Below are positions 34,720 through 44,672 of a stretch of 64,000 nt of DNA, piece by piece (the first letter of the stretch is position 1; every line of letters starts with the position of its first letter). The notes under the pieces were generated by a model. It had not been told where the DNA came from, made no database searches, and saw only the letters and a list, made by a program, of their open reading frames with translations. Location of the stretch: assembly GCA_913054495.1 (NCBI GenBank), contig CAJXIY010000006.1, positions 1-64,000 on the forward strand, in the 5' to 3' direction. Both the position numbers and the translations under genes were made by a program. The stretch comes from an uncultured Gammaproteobacteria bacterium. Its GTDB lineage: Bacteria > Pseudomonadota > Gammaproteobacteria > Pseudomonadales > Pseudohongiellaceae.

Positions 34720-37230
34720 TCAAACTACCCGGGTAAGATTATCGACTCTTTTGTCTCGCTGTTTCTTGCCGGCGCTGCTGTTTTCAATTGCTCTTAATTT
34801 TCCCGCAGCCATCGCGCTGCGACGGCGTTCTTCGGGGGCATCGGCATACAGTGTGTTGCGCATGCGTGGCAGTCGGGCCATTTTTCGAATACTTTCTTCG
34901 ATAGCCTGCGGCGCCCATTCTTCACCATAACTCGCCCCGGCGGCTCGGGTGATACTCTCATTCATCAAGGTGCCACCTAAGTCATTGGCCCCGGCATTTA
35001 AACAGGCGGCGACGCCTTCCATTCCCATCTTCACCCAGGATGCCTGAATGTTGGGAATCAATTCGTGAAATACCAGACGCGCCACGGCGTGCATTAAAAT
35101 CGCTTCTCGAAAGCTGGGACCCTTGCGGGATTTGCCTTTTAAGTACATGGGCGCTTCCATGTGCACGTAGGGCAGTGGCACAAATTCGGTGAAGCCGCCG
35201 CTGCGACTCTGCAACTCCCGAATCTTCAGCAGATGGGTGGCCCAGTGCACAGGCTTGTCCACATGCCCGTACATGATGGTTGCAGTGGTCCTAAAGCCTA
35301 GATCGTGGGCGGTCTCCATTACTTGTAGCCATTGCTGGGAATTTAACTTGTCCGGGCAAATCAACTCGCGAACATCATCGTGCAAGATTTCGGCTGCGGT
35401 GCCGGGCAAGGTGTTGAGTCCGGCTGCCTGCAGTCGTTGCAAGTAATGTTTCAAGCTGATGCCGAGGGTGCTGGCGCCTTGCCAGACTTCCAGGGGCGAA
35501 AATGCATGAATATGCATGCCCGGTACCGCCTGCCGCACGGTGTCAACGATATCCAGGTAGGTTTGGCCGGTGTAATCAGGGTGAATACCGCCCTGCATAC
35601 ACACCTCGGTCGCCCCTCTGCCCCAGGCTTCCTGACAACGACGGGCGATTTCTTCGGCGCTGATGTCGTAGGGTCGGCCCCTCAAATTTTCGCTGAGTTT
35701 GCCCTTGGAAAATGCACAGAATTGGCATTTGAAATAACAGACATTGGTGTAGTTAATATTTCGATTAACGATGTAGCTAACCTGCTCACCATTGATTTGC
35801 TGCCGCAGCCTGTTCGCGCTTTGCGCAATATAGGCAAAATCCTGACCCCGGCTTTCGAACAGGCAGCTTATATCTTCGAGGCCGATCGCTTCCTGCGCTT
35901 CACAGCGGGAGACGATGTCTTCGATTTTCGCAGATGCGGCGATGGGGGCGGCGTTCAAATTTGCAGCCGCGTGTAATTGCTCTCTTTCCAGGTCGGGGAT
36001 AGGGTTAAGCGCACCAGGTGTCCAGTTGTCCCTTTTTGCAAATCCACAGCTGTCCATCTGTTTCAATACATGGGGTCTTAATTCCTCCGCCAGCCATTTC
36101 CCAGGTTCCTGGGCGAAGCGCGGATAGATCGTCAGGCGCTGATCGAGAAATTTACCGGCGGCTGCAGTTTCCCTCGCCAGCTTATCCAGGTGTGGCCACG
36201 GCGCTTCGGGATTTACATGGTCCGGAGTGAGAGGAGAAACTCCGCCCCAGTCGTTAATGCCGGCAGCTATCAGTTGCGGCAACACCCCCGGGCTCAGATT
36301 AGGAGGTGCCTGGATACTCATTTCGGCACCGAAAATGAGTCGGGCTATGGCGATAGTCCAGAGCAGGTCGTCTAAATCCGGCTCCGCTGCCAGGGCCATT
36401 TTTGTACCGGGCTTGGCGCGGAAATTTTGCACGATAATTTCCTGGACATGACCGTGGCGTTGATGGCTTTGACGCAGTGCCAGCAGAGATTCAATTCTCT
36501 CGCGCCGCGTCTCACCGATACCGATAAGAATTCCTGATGTGAAGGGGACGGATAAGAGACCGGCCTGTTCGATCGTTTCCAGGCGGGTCGCCGGGTCTTT
36601 GTCGGGAGATCCGTAATGGGGCATGCCTTTCTCGCAGAGGCGATCTGAAGCAGACTCCAGCATGATTCCCATGGAGGCGCTGACCCGACGCAGGCGCTCG
36701 ATCTCTGCCGGGCTCATGTTGCCGGCATTAATATGGGGTAACAGACCGGTTTCGTTTAGCACCTTGCCGGCAACTTCCACAACATAGTCCATCGTAGTGG
36801 CAAAGCCGAGTCTCTGCAGAGCGTCCCGGGCCGCCTGGTATCGCAGTTCCGGTTTCTCACCCAGGGTAAACAGGGCTTCCTGGCAGCCTGCCTCGGCCCC
36901 GGCATGGCAGAGCTCGAGCACCTGATCGATACTCATATAGGGCTGTTGAATGCGCTTTGGCGTTCGCGCGAAGGTACAGTAATGACAGACATCACGGCAC
37001 AGATGGGTCAGGGGTATAAACACCTTCCTGGAGTAGCTGATTACATTGCCATGGCCTTGATCACGCAGGCTGCAGGCCGATTCTGCCAGGGCGTTAGTAT
37101 CCGGGCATTCGGCCAGGGCAAGTGCTTCGGCGGCGGTGAGCGACTGGCCTGAGAGTAGCGGTTTGTGCAATGTCTGTACCCGTGATATAGATGGTCGGCA
37201 GGAATGAAAAGGCTGCTGAGAATCCCTCAA
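34720..37230 (-). CDS. fbiC: FO synthase (fused CofG-CofH)
   Basis: An 836-residue bifunctional radical SAM enzyme that makes FO, the deazaflavin chromophore of coenzyme F420, from a tyrosine-derived and a flavin-pathway precursor. The CofG half has CRDVCHYC at 78-85; the CofH half has CYFKCQFC at 498-505. Both halves carry their characteristic bodies (MGIMLESASDRLC; HIHAFSPLEVWQGA; AGLNTLPGTAAEIL). A TTG start at 37230 is used because no ATG is available before the conserved region. The fused form is typical of actinobacteria; F420 genes cofD, cofE and cofC are not in the window. Confidence 0.92.
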   Translation of the reverse strand: MRDSQQPFHSCRPSISRVQTLHKPLLSGQSLTAAEALALAECPDTNALAESACSLRDQGHGNVISYSRKVFIPLTHLCRDVCHYCTFARTPKRIQQPYMSIDQVLELCHAGAEAGCQEALFTLGEKPELRYQAARDALQRLGFATTMDYVVEVAGKVLNETGLLPHINAGNMSPAEIERLRRVSASMGIMLESASDRLCEKGMPHYGSPDKDPATRLETIEQAGLLSVPFTSGILIGIGETRRERIESLLALRQSHQRHGHVQEIIVQNFRAKPGTKMALAAEPDLDDLLWTIAIARLIFGAEMSIQAPPNLSPGVLPQLIAAGINDWGGVSPLTPDHVNPEAPWPHLDKLARETAAAGKFLDQRLTIYPRFAQEPGKWLAEELRPHVLKQMDSCGFAKRDNWTPGALNPIPDLEREQLHAAANLNAAPIAASAKIEDIVSRCEAQEAIGLEDISCLFESRGQDFAYIAQSANRLRQQINGEQVSYIVNRNINYTNVCYFKCQFCAFSKGKLSENLRGRPYDISAEEIARRCQEAWGRGATEVCMQGGIHPDYTGQTYLDIVDTVRQAVPGMHIHAFSPLEVWQGASTLGISLKHYLQRLQAAGLNTLPGTAAEILHDDVRELICPDKLNSQQWLQVMETAHDLGFRTTATIMYGHVDKPVHWATHLLKIRELQSRSGGFTEFVPLPYVHMEAPMYLKGKSRKGPSFREAILMHAVARLVFHELIPNIQASWVKMGMEGVAACLNAGANDLGGTLMNESITRAAGASYGEEWAPQAIEESIRKMARLPRMRNTLYADAPEERRRSAMAAGKLRAIENSSAGKKQRDKRVDNLTRVV

Positions 37231-37315
37231 AGTGGCCTAGATTACCAGTCTCGAGCCCAAAAAGAGAGTAAAAGTAATGGCCTGGTCAATGACGGGGATC
37301 GACAGGAACCGACAG

Positions 37316-38716
37316 ATGCTGCAGAGATTCCGAAAAATAATTCCCCTGCTGGTGGTTCTTGTAGTGGCCCAGTGGCCAGCGTCGTCGGGGCAGACACCCG
37401 ATGATGCCAACGCATTGTTACTGCAAGACGCGCGCTTGATTGTGGGCGATGGCAGCGTTGTGGAAAGGGGCTCGATCTTGATAACGGGGGGCTTGATCGC
37501 CGCCGTCGGTGAAGTTGCTGCAGATGCCCTGCCGGAAAACACCCGGATTATTAAACTGCAGGGCAAGACGGTGATGCCGGCGTTGATCGATGCCCATGCC
37601 CATCTGGGCTATGAGGGTCACAGCGGTTGGGGCTCCCGATATTATAGTCGTGAGAACCTGATCGATCACCTGCAGCGATACGCTTACTACGGTTTTGCTG
37701 CGGTTTTCTCCGCTGGCAGCGACCCCGAGGACCTGGTGCTGGCCTTACAACGCTCACAGCGAAGGCGTGAGTTTGAGGGCGCCCGCTTGCTGTTCGCGGC
37801 GGGCATGGCACCGCCGGGTCAGGGTCCCAATAACCAGTTTCTAAGCCATGCAATCGCGCTAGCCGAGCAAACCGGGATGACTATCCTGCGGGGACTCGAG
37901 ACGCCGCCACAGGCGCGGCAGATGGTAAAAGAAGTGGCGGCGAAGAAAATTCCATTTATCAAAATCTGGGTTGATGATCGCGGTGGCAGCCAACAAAAAC
38001 TCGACCCTGAACTGTACCGCGCCGTTATCGATGAGGCGACAGAGAACGATATCAAGGTCTTCGTGCATCAGCAATTTGCAGAAGACATGCCGGATCTGCT
38101 GGAGGCGGGTGTCAGCGGTTTTCTGCATGGGCGTATTGGTGACGGCTTCAGCGAAGCGATTGCTCGGCAATCGAAGCAGGCGGATGCATTTATCATTCCC
38201 AATCTGGGCCTGGCAGAACTGAGGCGTGAAGCAATCGGTGAGGATGAATTCCTGCGCGCAAGCATTGCCGACGCGGTGGCCGAGCGCTTGACTGGAATTT
38301 CCAGCCAGCGGCAGTCCAACCCCCTTCGCAATACCGATGCCGAAGCAGAGCTGCAACGCGGCTTTGCCAGACTATTGAATGCCGAGGTGGATATCGTACT
38401 TGGCACCGATGCGGGTGCGCTGCCCGATCATTTTTTCGGTTACAGCGGGCATCGTGAACTGGAAATATTCGTGCGCCTGGGTATGACACCGATGCAGGCA
38501 CTGATGGCAGGGACCAGCAAGCCAGCACGGGCACTGGGCCTACATGACATGGGTTTGATCGAGCCTGGAATGAGCGCGGACCTCCTGGTATTGGACGCAA
38601 ATCCACTGGATAATATTCGGAACACCAGGACGATTGCGCGGGTGTATTTGCGCGGGAATGAGGTTGACCGCAATGCGATTCTTGAACAGTTGGTTCGGCG
38701 CTATGACTCGCAATAA
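37316..38716 (+). CDS. Exported amidohydrolase family protein
   Basis: A 466-residue metal-dependent hydrolase with a signal peptide ending near SSGQ. Motifs: MPALIDAHAHLGY for the first metal pair, IKIWVDDRG with the carboxylated or bridging Lys, VFVHQQF and GFLHGRIGD for later His ligands, and VLGTDAGALPDHFFGY for the catalytic Asp. The end reads GLIEPGMSADLLVLDANPL. ATG 37316 has AGGA eight bases upstream. It belongs to the imidazolonepropionase-like/prolidase-like amidohydrolases; the substrate is unknown. Confidence 0.87.
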   Translation: MLQRFRKIIPLLVVLVVAQWPASSGQTPDDANALLLQDARLIVGDGSVVERGSILITGGLIAAVGEVAADALPENTRIIKLQGKTVMPALIDAHAHLGYEGHSGWGSRYYSRENLIDHLQRYAYYGFAAVFSAGSDPEDLVLALQRSQRRREFEGARLLFAAGMAPPGQGPNNQFLSHAIALAEQTGMTILRGLETPPQARQMVKEVAAKKIPFIKIWVDDRGGSQQKLDPELYRAVIDEATENDIKVFVHQQFAEDMPDLLEAGVSGFLHGRIGDGFSEAIARQSKQADAFIIPNLGLAELRREAIGEDEFLRASIADAVAERLTGISSQRQSNPLRNTDAEAELQRGFARLLNAEVDIVLGTDAGALPDHFFGYSGHRELEIFVRLGMTPMQALMAGTSKPARALGLHDMGLIEPGMSADLLVLDANPLDNIRNTRTIARVYLRGNEVDRNAILEQLVRRYDSQ

Positions 38717-38966
38717 ATCGGGCTTAGTCGCAGTCACCTGAGTCAAAATTCCCAACCAGCCTTCGGCAGTGGTAAGCTGAGGCTGTGTTCCCATTCGTCC
38801 AATAGTCCTTGCTCCCCAAAATGTATCGTATAGTCACCCCCAATGCGCGGCCTTTTGATCACGATTCGCATCGAAAGCTCTGAAGCTCACGCTGGTATCA
38901 CTGAAGATCAGTTTGTAGATTTAGCCAGTAGGCAGAGGAGATGCTAGAGAGCTTTTCAACAGCCTG

Positions 38967-39530
38967 CTAGGGAAAATGAAAAACGAAATCGTCTTCGCTG
39001 GACTCTTCTTGTGATTTTCGGATGAGAGAGTGTAGCTCATCACGTTTTGCGCCGACCCAGGCCTCTCTGTTTTCATCCGGGTCCAGTCCCTGTTCGGTGA
39101 GGCGGATCTCTTCGGCTTCGCGAAAAACACAGAATTCATTGTATGCCTCGATCTCTGCTTTCAGTTCCCGAATGATTATTTCAGCAAACATGGCATCGTC
39201 GAGAAAACCGATGCCGGGGATATGATCGGGAATAAGATCTATGGGGTCGCTGAAATAAGACAATGCGCTGGTAATCCGTTCGCGGTCTTTATCGCCGAGC
39301 TGCCATTCGTCGTCTTTCATCATCTCCAGCAGGACCTTCAGTTGCAACAGGCGTTCGGCAATGAAATCCGGAAGATCGTTGTTCATAGCCACATCGACAA
39401 TCTTGTAAGCGGCCCTTTCGATTTCGGCCGGACTCTGGCTGCTAGCGGAGGTGGTTCTGGCTTTGTCTACTATTGTCTTGAACTTGTCCAGGTCTCTGTC
39501 GCTGAGAGTGAATGTAATATCGAGAGGCAT
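38967..39530 (-). CDS. DUF1232 (YkvA-like) protein
   Basis: A 187-residue protein starting MPLDITFTLSD with the core DEWQLGDKDRERITSALSYFSDPIDLIPDHIPGIGFLDDAMFAEIIIRELK. It is an intact paralogue of the frameshifted gene at 31441. The two share length and ending patterns but little flanking sequence, so they are separate copies rather than a recent tandem duplication. Function unknown. Confidence 0.8.
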   Translation of the reverse strand: MPLDITFTLSDRDLDKFKTIVDKARTTSASSQSPAEIERAAYKIVDVAMNNDLPDFIAERLLQLKVLLEMMKDDEWQLGDKDRERITSALSYFSDPIDLIPDHIPGIGFLDDAMFAEIIIRELKAEIEAYNEFCVFREAEEIRLTEQGLDPDENREAWVGAKRDELHSLIRKSQEESSEDDFVFHFP

Positions 39531-39907
39531 AGTTCCGTCCTGTTTATCGGTTTTTGCTAATTGATGATTGAACTAACTAATTTGGTCTTGCTGAATTCGG
39601 CCGCTGCTTGAGGTCCGGTTGTCTTCGGTTTACCTCAGCCGAATATACTCGAAAATCTGACTGTCTTCTTTAAGTTTCATTCATGAATTTGCTGAAATTC
39701 ACCATGCGGTGTGCATAATAGGAGCTAATTCAATGGCATGGGGAGATCCCGGGCAGTCTGGTGCGCTCGCCAATTGGGCCGGGCGGGGATTATCTTCATC
39801 GTCTTCGTGCTAGATTAATGGTTCGCCCAGACTCTGCCGCTGCCCTAGTCGCCATGAACCTGTGCTGATTTTTGGGACCACGCAGTGCAATAGGAAATTA
39901 AACAATT
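39531..39907. other. Intergenic region between the DUF1232 and MaoC genes
   Basis: This 377-base stretch precedes the divergent DUF1232 and MaoC genes. The only thing seen is a 26-codon frame at 39733-39813 (MAWGDPGQSG, ending in five serines and a cysteine) with AGGAG eight bases upstream; it may be chance. No terminator or clear promoter was found. Confidence 0.3.
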
Positions 39908-40408
39908 ATGAATGAGCGAGGGGACATCGATCCTGAGTTCGATCCAGCAAAACACAGCTTGACAGATTCCAGTTATTTCGAAGATCTGGAGGTCGGACAG
40001 CGCTTCGTGATCCCGTCCCGCACACTGGGTGATGCAAATTTCGCCGCCTTCCAATTTCTCTCCGGAGACAATCATCCGATCCACTATGATGTGGAATACT
40101 GCAGGCGTAGAGGACATCCACAATTGCTTGCTCACGGCTTTCAAGTAGTCAGCCAAACGGCGCCCGGTGCCGGCATGCTACCCCATGTGCTGGAGGACAG
40201 TTTGATCGCCCTGATCGAACAGAGTTCGAAATTCCTTAAACCGGTATATTGTGGAGACACTGTGTACCCGGCCCTGATAATTCGTGAGCTGACGCCTGGC
40301 AAGACTACCGGCGTGATAACACTCCGTTCCACGATTCATAATCAACATAGACAACTGGTGATGGAAGGTGAACAGAAAATGCTGGTTCGAATGCGTCCTT
40401 CCAGTTAG
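39908..40408 (+). CDS. MaoC-like (R)-hydratase / acyl dehydratase
   Basis: A 166-residue hotdog-fold protein. FQFLSGDNHPIHYDVEYCRRRG contains the catalytic Asp and His of MaoC-type hydratases, and AHGFQVVS and the later GDTVYPALIIRELTP complete the domain. It probably hydrates or dehydrates an acyl-CoA. It faces a double-hotdog protein on the opposite strand. Confidence 0.85.
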   Translation: MNERGDIDPEFDPAKHSLTDSSYFEDLEVGQRFVIPSRTLGDANFAAFQFLSGDNHPIHYDVEYCRRRGHPQLLAHGFQVVSQTAPGAGMLPHVLEDSLIALIEQSSKFLKPVYCGDTVYPALIIRELTPGKTTGVITLRSTIHNQHRQLVMEGEQKMLVRMRPSS

Positions 40409-40509
40409 CAGGGAAGCAGTGCAGTTTTTCAGATTCGACTTTTAGGTAATGTGTCGAGCAGGCGCGGTATTTTCCTGGCCAGTTCCCGGAGATTTTCAAG
40501 CCGTCCGTT

Positions 40510-41328
40510 TTATGCAGCTATTCGAAAGATCGCGCTGTGCTCCACTTCCACCGCCACCTCATCGTCGCTCCACATGGCGATGTATAACTTGATGAATTGG
40601 TGGCCTTTGCGTTCCCATTTCTCAATTGGGACGGTACGAATTTCTATGGCTTGCCCTGCGTGCAGAGCCTTGCGCAATATTATTCGACTGCCGGTGTGAA
40701 TCCAGGCCGGCAGAATGAACATTCGCATCAGGGCCTTATTACAGGCATCCAGCAAATAGTAGGGGTGGATCAGACCGTTACCGCCAAAATAAAGCGAGGT
40801 GTGGTCTCTCTGCGCATTGACTCTTTCCATGTTGTCCTGCTCTGACGGATTCCAAATATAGACAGGCGCTGGCCGATCTATGTCGATCAAATTCCAGGCA
40901 ATTTCCTGGCGTTCTGTTGGTGCGGGCTCACCGACGGCGTGCGCCAGCTCGTGGATCGGTGGTAGTTCTGCTGGTAGCGCGGAGTCCAGCTTGGCGATCT
41001 GTACGCCCTCCGCGTTGACTGCCGAAGTCTGGTGTCTGCGCTCTCCTGCATCGGCGCCAACATTCTCCGTTTCGATGGTCAGCAAATCGTCCTGATAGGC
41101 CGGTTTGAGAAATAGGACGTCAAGCACTCCGCGGTTTAGCCATTGCGCACCGTAGACCCGCACCAGTGGCTGGCAAAGATAACCGAAAATGTTGACTCCG
41201 CTGACCAGGGCGCCACTGAAGCCGTACTTCAGCGCGATATCATCTCTGTGAATACGATTTTCTGACGCCTCGGCATCGTTCAGAGCGACTATCTGCTGGG
41301 TTGCTACGGAAGTTATTGTTGCAGGCAT
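40510..41328 (-). CDS. Double-hotdog protein, MaoC-like
   Basis: A 272-residue protein with two hotdog halves. The first has IHRDDIALKYGFSGALVSGVNIFGYL, close to the MaoC helix (HxD-like region and GxxSG/AHG). The second has LDACNKALMRMFILPAWIHTGSRIILRKALHAG and KGHQFIKLYIAMWSDDEVAVEVEHSAIF. The canonical Asp-His pair is not clear, so enzymatic function is uncertain. It is convergent with the single-domain MaoC gene, suggesting a linked acyl-CoA pathway. Confidence 0.7.
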   Translation of the reverse strand: MPATITSVATQQIVALNDAEASENRIHRDDIALKYGFSGALVSGVNIFGYLCQPLVRVYGAQWLNRGVLDVLFLKPAYQDDLLTIETENVGADAGERRHQTSAVNAEGVQIAKLDSALPAELPPIHELAHAVGEPAPTERQEIAWNLIDIDRPAPVYIWNPSEQDNMERVNAQRDHTSLYFGGNGLIHPYYLLDACNKALMRMFILPAWIHTGSRIILRKALHAGQAIEIRTVPIEKWERKGHQFIKLYIAMWSDDEVAVEVEHSAIFRIAA

Positions 41329-41577
41329 TAAAAACGTCGAGGCCAGGTCGCAGGGTTTGTATCAGTCGAAGATATCGACTTTGCCAAGTTTCCAACTAAC
41401 GTTTGCGGTGGAAGTTTGCATTCGGAGTTTGCGCAGCTTGTAGTTAAGCTGGGGGGTTCTGAGTCGGAGTCTTTCGAGGCGCCGGACATCGAATAACAGC
41501 AACACACAGCCGTCTTTGCTAATGATGGGGCCGGTCCTGGCCGCAGCGAAGGGCCTGGCACCATAGTCCTCATCCTG
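41329..41577. other. Intergenic region with possible gene fragment
   Basis: The plus strand from about 41331 to 41494 is open for about 54 codons and reads like the end of a protein (VEDIDFAKFPTNV, then QLVVKLGGSESESFEAPDIE, stop), but no start codon is available. It may be a remnant of a gene truncated on the left. The rest holds nothing I can assign. Confidence 0.25.
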
Positions 41578-43562
41578 TTACATGGATTCTGCGTTTAAGG
41601 TGGCATCACCGCTGGAGAGTAAACACCAGCAGGCTTCTGATAACTCGAAACAGCCACCCTCAGGCAATGTAACCAGCTCGCCAATCTGACTTAGCTTTTC
41701 AAGTACTGTGAAGATGAGTCCGTTGAACTGGGCCTGCTTGGCGATAATTGGTCGCATCGACCAGCCTAGCAGCAGTCTGTCCTGGAATCCTTCGGCGGTG
41801 ATAAAGGATCTAAATGTTTCTTCGGAGAACACGCACAGGGTGACCGGAGTTCTTGCTACGACGCTGGCATTGCGGGTAGATCTGCCGGTAATTACCGCCA
41901 TTTCACCCAGCACATCGCCGGCTTGCAGTTTTGCATCGACGTGCAAGTTCGAGCCATCATGTCTAACCACGTCGCAATAACCGGTAAGGATGAGATAGAC
42001 GTAACCACGAGTAGTCGAGTCCTGTACCAGGATGACATCATCGGCGTTGTAGCGTCTGATTTCCTCATCTGCCAACAGGCTGCGCATCCACCGATTGGGG
42101 AATGGCCTGCCCAGCCATTCGGTAAGGTAGTGATTAATCTGGGAAGTATAGATGGCGGAATCACCTTCCAGAATCGTATAGCGTTTGCCTGATGTCGCAA
42201 GAGAAAACGTGGTGTTGAATTCGTTGGCAAGTTTTTCGACGTGTACGAATACCACCCGGTCAGAAGCAGACTGAATCGCATCGGCCGGATCGCCATGAAT
42301 CGCACCGGCGCCGCCATCGGCAACCAGCAGAGAGAAGCGATCCTGGTAGAGTCGCTCGAGATTTCTGAGGGTACTCTTTCGAATCAGGCCTTTCGCGGCC
42401 ATTGCATTCACTGCCGTCATGGAGTGGTTATCGCCGATTATGCAGATTTCCCGCTCGATGCCGCGATTAACAGTGGAAAAGGTCGCGCCGATAATGGGGA
42501 TGCTATGCACCGTGACGTGTGGTTCGATAGTCAAACCAAAATAGTTAAAACGCTCGCCGGGGCGAACTTCCACCAGTCTAAAATGCTCGCGAATGGCGCT
42601 GATTTTCCAACCGATGCCACAGGAAATCTTCTCCATGGCCATGTGAAAGATTTCGCGCGTGGTGATTAAATCAACCCGATGCGGCATCTGCATCAAGGGA
42701 AACAATGCGGAGTGATCGTCGTGTAAATGGGTGAGGAAAACTGCCGCTATCTGGTTCTTGGAGACGCCCCGGGCCAGCAGATGTTCATCGAGAAAGGGAA
42801 TACAGTCAATCAACAGGTATTCGCCGTTGTAACACAACGCCAGTCCGGTACAGGCTTCGGTAGGTGTGAATCCGGAAGCGCCACCGAGTACTTCTATGCC
42901 CATTTTCACGAGGCCGCCAGGCACGTAATCCGAACTGACCTTATAGGGAGGTTCGATGCGCTGGTCTTCATTCAAGTCGATGCGGACGACGGAGTTGCCA
43001 TTACCGATATCGTAAACGTCCTGGTCTACATGGGTGATGCTCTGGTTGCCCACCTTCACCCAACCATCACGGAAGGGCAAAATATTGAAAAAGCTTTGCA
43101 GCGGGATAATTTCGCCGTACCTATCCTTCAGTGCCAGTTCCCTGCTGGCAGCGAGCCATTCATCGCGTAGCTCTGGCTCGGTTTTCCAGTTTTCCAGTTC
43201 CTGACGAGTCGGTCCAAATAAGGTGATACGCAACAGGCGCAGGGCGTGGCTTATATCGTCTTCTTCACCCACCAGGTTGAGCCTGCGACCATCGGCAAGC
43301 CCATTACTGACGAAGAGGAAAAAGTACAGTGGAAATTCCATGGAGTTGGTGAGGGAACCATTTTTTCCTTCACATCTGGCAACACCAGCGTATCGAAGTT
43401 ACTGATACCGTGCAGTAACAGTCCCTTCAGCACTTCTGGTGGCTGTCCGAGCAGAATCGTGCCGTCGTCATCTTCGTACAGCCGACTACCCATGGCGGGC
43501 TTGATCAGCGTGTGAATGCCGGCATAGGCGCTAACAGGGTATCTGTGGTTCTTTGTGGCCAT
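41578..43562 (-). CDS. Metallo-beta-lactamase/cyclic-nucleotide-binding protein, frameshifted
   Basis: The gene spans two reading frames. From ATG 43562 the first frame gives 67 residues (to LVLPDVKEK); at the A6 tract read from 43366 to 43361 the coding shifts one base back into the frame that continues NGSLTNSMEFPLYFF to 41578. Restored by one added A, the protein has 661 residues: an N-terminal domain, a metallo-beta-lactamase domain with LTHLHDDH, and a cNMP-binding domain (YVYLILTGYCDVV, LQAGDVLGEMAVITGRSTRNAS). It may sense a nucleotide while hydrolysing an unknown ester. Real slippage, a homopolymer sequencing error or pseudogenisation are all possible. Confidence 0.8.
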
Positions 43563-43684
43563 GCTTGTAATTTTAGTTCCATCGGCTGCGGGGCTGTACC
43601 CGAGCGAAACTAGCCTACAGACTAGGAACGGTGAGGGGAAGGGAAAATTGGGGCAATATCGGGGTACGTCACTGTTTTAGCGGG

Positions 43685-44269
43685 CTATTTACTGCGTTTG
43701 ACCCTGCCCAGAAGATGAAATTCATCATTTGGGCGAATACTGGCCATGTGAGCCAATCGATTCGACAGCGCAAAGAAGCTGCTTATGGCGCCGATATTCC
43801 AGATATCATCCTCACTAAATCCTTGTTTTTCAAGCAACGTTAAGTCGGATTCACTAATTTCATAGGGTTTCAGGGAGACCTTGACGGCATAGTCCAGCAT
43901 CGCCCGCTGGCGCCCGGAAATATCGGCTTTTCGGTAGTTGGTGGCGAGTTGATCGGCAATTAGGGGGTTTTTCTCCCGAATCCGCAGCACCGCACCGTGG
44001 GCGACAACACAATAAATACACTGGTTGAGGCCGGAGGTGGCCACTACGATCATCTCTCTCTCACCCTTGGTCAAGCCGCCGTCTTTCTCCATAAGGGCGT
44101 CGTGGTAGGCAAAGAATGCCCGAAACTCATCTGGCCTGTGGGCCAGGGCGAGAAAGATATTCGGAATAAACCCTGTTTTTTCAGATACTGCGACGATTCT
44201 CTCGCGAATATCCGTGGGTAAATCCTCCAGATCCGGTACCGGGAAACGACTGATGGCTACTGTGGTCAT
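43685..44269 (-). CDS. Peroxidase-related enzyme, AhpD/CMD-like
   Basis: A 194-residue helical protein of the uncharacterised peroxidase-related (carboxymuconolactone decarboxylase) group. The active-site segment LNQCIYCVVAHGAVLR has the CxxC...H arrangement; TGFIPNIFLALAHRPDEFRAFFAYHDALM and DIWNIGAISSFFALSNRLAHMASIRPNDE are family-typical. ATG 44269, preceded by GGAG, is chosen over a start 17 codons earlier. Likely reduces organic peroxides using a thiol partner. Confidence 0.85.
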   Translation of the reverse strand: MTTVAISRFPVPDLEDLPTDIRERIVAVSEKTGFIPNIFLALAHRPDEFRAFFAYHDALMEKDGGLTKGEREMIVVATSGLNQCIYCVVAHGAVLRIREKNPLIADQLATNYRKADISGRQRAMLDYAVKVSLKPYEISESDLTLLEKQGFSEDDIWNIGAISSFFALSNRLAHMASIRPNDEFHLLGRVKRSK

Positions 44270-44672
44270 AGCTGTTGCTCCGCCTGTATTAGTGGCGTTG
44301 AATCTCACTGGATTCAGCAAGGTCCGTATTAGGTGCTACGGTAGCGAGCTGCCCGATCACCCCGATAAAGGCACGGGATGTAGTGAACCAGGCGCCTGCT
44401 AGCTCTCCGAAACAAACTCCATTCCTGGGAGTTCGCGTCCACCTCAGTAAATAGGAAGAGGCTTGCTTATTCACATAATTCCCTCTACAAAGCAGTTCGT
44501 GTTCGGCTTGCCGACCCGACTCAGGATTCGCTGCGGTGGTTTCTGTGCAAGAGAGGCATTTTACAAGAATTCACCGGGCTGTCTTCTGTTTGAGCAAATT
44601 TAGTTGCCTTCCAGCGCGTATTTATTGCCCTGTCTCTAACGCGCAATCGAGCCGGCAGTGGGAGAGAGATGA
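44270..44672. promoter_or_regulatory. Divergent intergenic region
   Basis: About 400 bases separate the leftward peroxidase-related gene from the rightward SDR and should contain both promoters. I saw no strong -35/-10 pair, terminator or inverted repeat in it. Short reading frames here have no protein character. Confidence 0.3.

Noticed and set aside
41328-41573. Leftward 81-codon frame upstream of the double-hotdog gene
   Set aside because: Its composition is unconvincing and the opposite strand reads more like protein.
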